Positions 15,225-15,717 of a stretch of DNA of 15,717 bases are shown piece after piece; the first letter of the stretch is position 1, and each line of letters starts with the position of its first letter. The position numbers were made by a program, and so were the translations under genes. Source of the stretch: JAMLIO01 sp031412575 (GTDB taxonomy: Bacteria; Bdellovibrionota; Bdellovibrionia; Bdellovibrionales; UBA1609); NCBI GenBank assembly GCA_031412575.1, contig JANODG010000207.1:1-15717 (forward strand), read 5' to 3'. The notes below the pieces were generated by a model. That model ran no database searches, was not told the origin of the DNA, and was given only the letters and a program-made list of their open reading frames with translations.

Positions 15225-15244
15225 ATCGACTCAACTTTGGTCTA

Positions 15245-15268
15245 GGACTTAAAAAAAGATTTAAGTCC
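15245..15268. promoter_or_regulatory. Perfect 9-bp palindrome upstream of the large lipoprotein gene
   Basis: GGACTTAAA (15245-15253) and TTTAAGTCC (15260-15268) pair perfectly around AAAAGA. The palindrome lies about 20 bases before the start at 15224 on the minus strand. No U-tract follows on either strand, so an operator for a dimeric regulator or a leader hairpin is more likely than a terminator for the gene upstream. Confidence 0.45.
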
Positions 15269-15433
15269 AATTCAAAAAGTCGAACTGTTGCTTGATGCTA
15301 GCGCTGTTCTCAAATTAAAACATAAAACTTAAATAATAATGAATAAGAAATTTACAGACTTCATCGAAGCAAAAATAGAGTTCCTTTTAAGAAAACAAAA
15401 TCAAATTGATTCCATTAAATTACTAATTGAACT

Positions 15434-15717
15434 TTATTTGGATGTTGGCTTAACAGTGACAACACCATTAACGGAATAACGAGCATTGGTCTCGAACAGA
15501 CCATTTCCAGTAACTGCGTGTGTGCCGAAGCTCTGAGAGCTTTTAAATATAGGTATCATTTCAAAAGTTTTAAGACCCGTATTCCAATCGGTGTAAGGTT
15601 TAACTCTAAATTCTAACAATTGGCTTGGCTCAATAGGATCACTTAATGTCACTACACCATTTTCGAATGATACAACGTTATAGAAGTGAGCATACATAAT
15701 TGAGTTCTCATTGGGCC
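15434..15717 (-). CDS. Unrecognised protein, C-terminal part (5' truncated by window)
   Basis: The minus-strand frame is open from the window edge to TAA at 15436-15434, about 93 residues. The Met at 15697 need not be the start, since the frame continues beyond it (PNENSI before MYAHFYN). The visible part is beta-rich with repeated hydrophobic alternation (VVSFENGVVTLSDPIEPSQLLEFRV, YSVNGVVTV), and no Cys or membrane segment is seen. I recognise no family; an extracellular or surface beta-sandwich protein is a guess from composition and from the neighbouring lipoprotein. About 209 bp separate it from the next minus-strand gene, and no terminator is clear. Confidence 0.5.
   Translation of the reverse strand, partial: PNENSIMYAHFYNVVSFENGVVTLSDPIEPSQLLEFRVKPYTDWNTGLKTFEMIPIFKSSQSFGTHAVTGNGLFETNARYSVNGVVTVKPTSK

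Noticed and set aside
15339..15479. Plus-strand 46-residue frame starting MNKKFTDFIEAKIEFLL
   Set aside because: It has a protein-like charge pattern, but no ribosome site, and its 3' end overlaps the oppositely oriented gene ending at 15434. A frame this short is common by chance in AT-rich DNA.
1..15717. CRISPR array, tRNA or rRNA genes
   Set aside because: No regularly spaced direct repeats, tRNA cloverleaf with CCA-side stem, or rRNA-like conserved stretches were seen on either strand.

Overview
This AT-rich window (clearly below 50% G+C by eye) looks like chromosome from a predatory or free-living Bdellovibrionota-type bacterium. The clues are a high density of secreted proteins and lipoproteins, lipoboxes with Asn rather than Gly/Ala/Ser just before the Cys (...NC), and ordinary Gram-negative housekeeping genes (tex, greB, sixA). 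The taxonomic placement is inference; no rRNA or other marker gene is present.

Layout. Positions 1-362 hold the C-terminal end of a trypsin-like serine protease on the plus strand. A SpoU/TrmH-type RNA 2'-O-methyltransferase follows (462-1238, +). It converges on a membrane fatty acid hydroxylase/sterol desaturase homologue (1316-2713, -), and a long inverted repeat spans the junction. A 268-bp divergent region with a hairpin and a good sigma70-like promoter leads to a small secreted protein of unknown function (2982-3392, +). On the minus strand come a secreted SNase-like nuclease (3448-3945) and a SixA phosphohistidine phosphatase (4055-4573). Divergent from sixA lie tex (4639-7029) and greB (7032-7508), 2 nt apart; both act at the RNA polymerase elongation step. 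A lipoprotein trypsin-like protease (7667-8986, +) converges on the block below.

The most unusual region is a tightly packed four-gene minus-strand operon, read from 13545 down to 8992. Its products are (i) a secreted mono-heme protein resembling the planctomycete-type DUF1588/DUF1585 cytochrome modules, (ii) a small lipoprotein of unknown family, (iii) a Tat-exported DUF1501-like protein in which some expected active-site residues appear to be missing, and (iv) a lipoprotein with two CxxCH heme sites separated by a beta-rich domain and a Pro-rich linker. The genes are joined by an ATGA overlap and gaps of 12 and 1 nt, so they are probably translated together and may form one envelope complex with three c-type hemes. 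The leader of the first gene can fold so that its ribosome binding site is paired.

Upstream of that operon, the 410-bp stretch 13549-13958 contains a near-perfect 44-nt hairpin and a fragment whose translation resembles the N-terminus of IS91-family transposases, so it is probably a decayed mobile element. The window ends with a 421-residue lipoprotein (13959-15224, -) that may carry a lectin-like domain, a short palindrome in its leader, and the C-terminal part of an unrecognised gene (15434 to the window end, -). No tRNA, rRNA or CRISPR array was seen.
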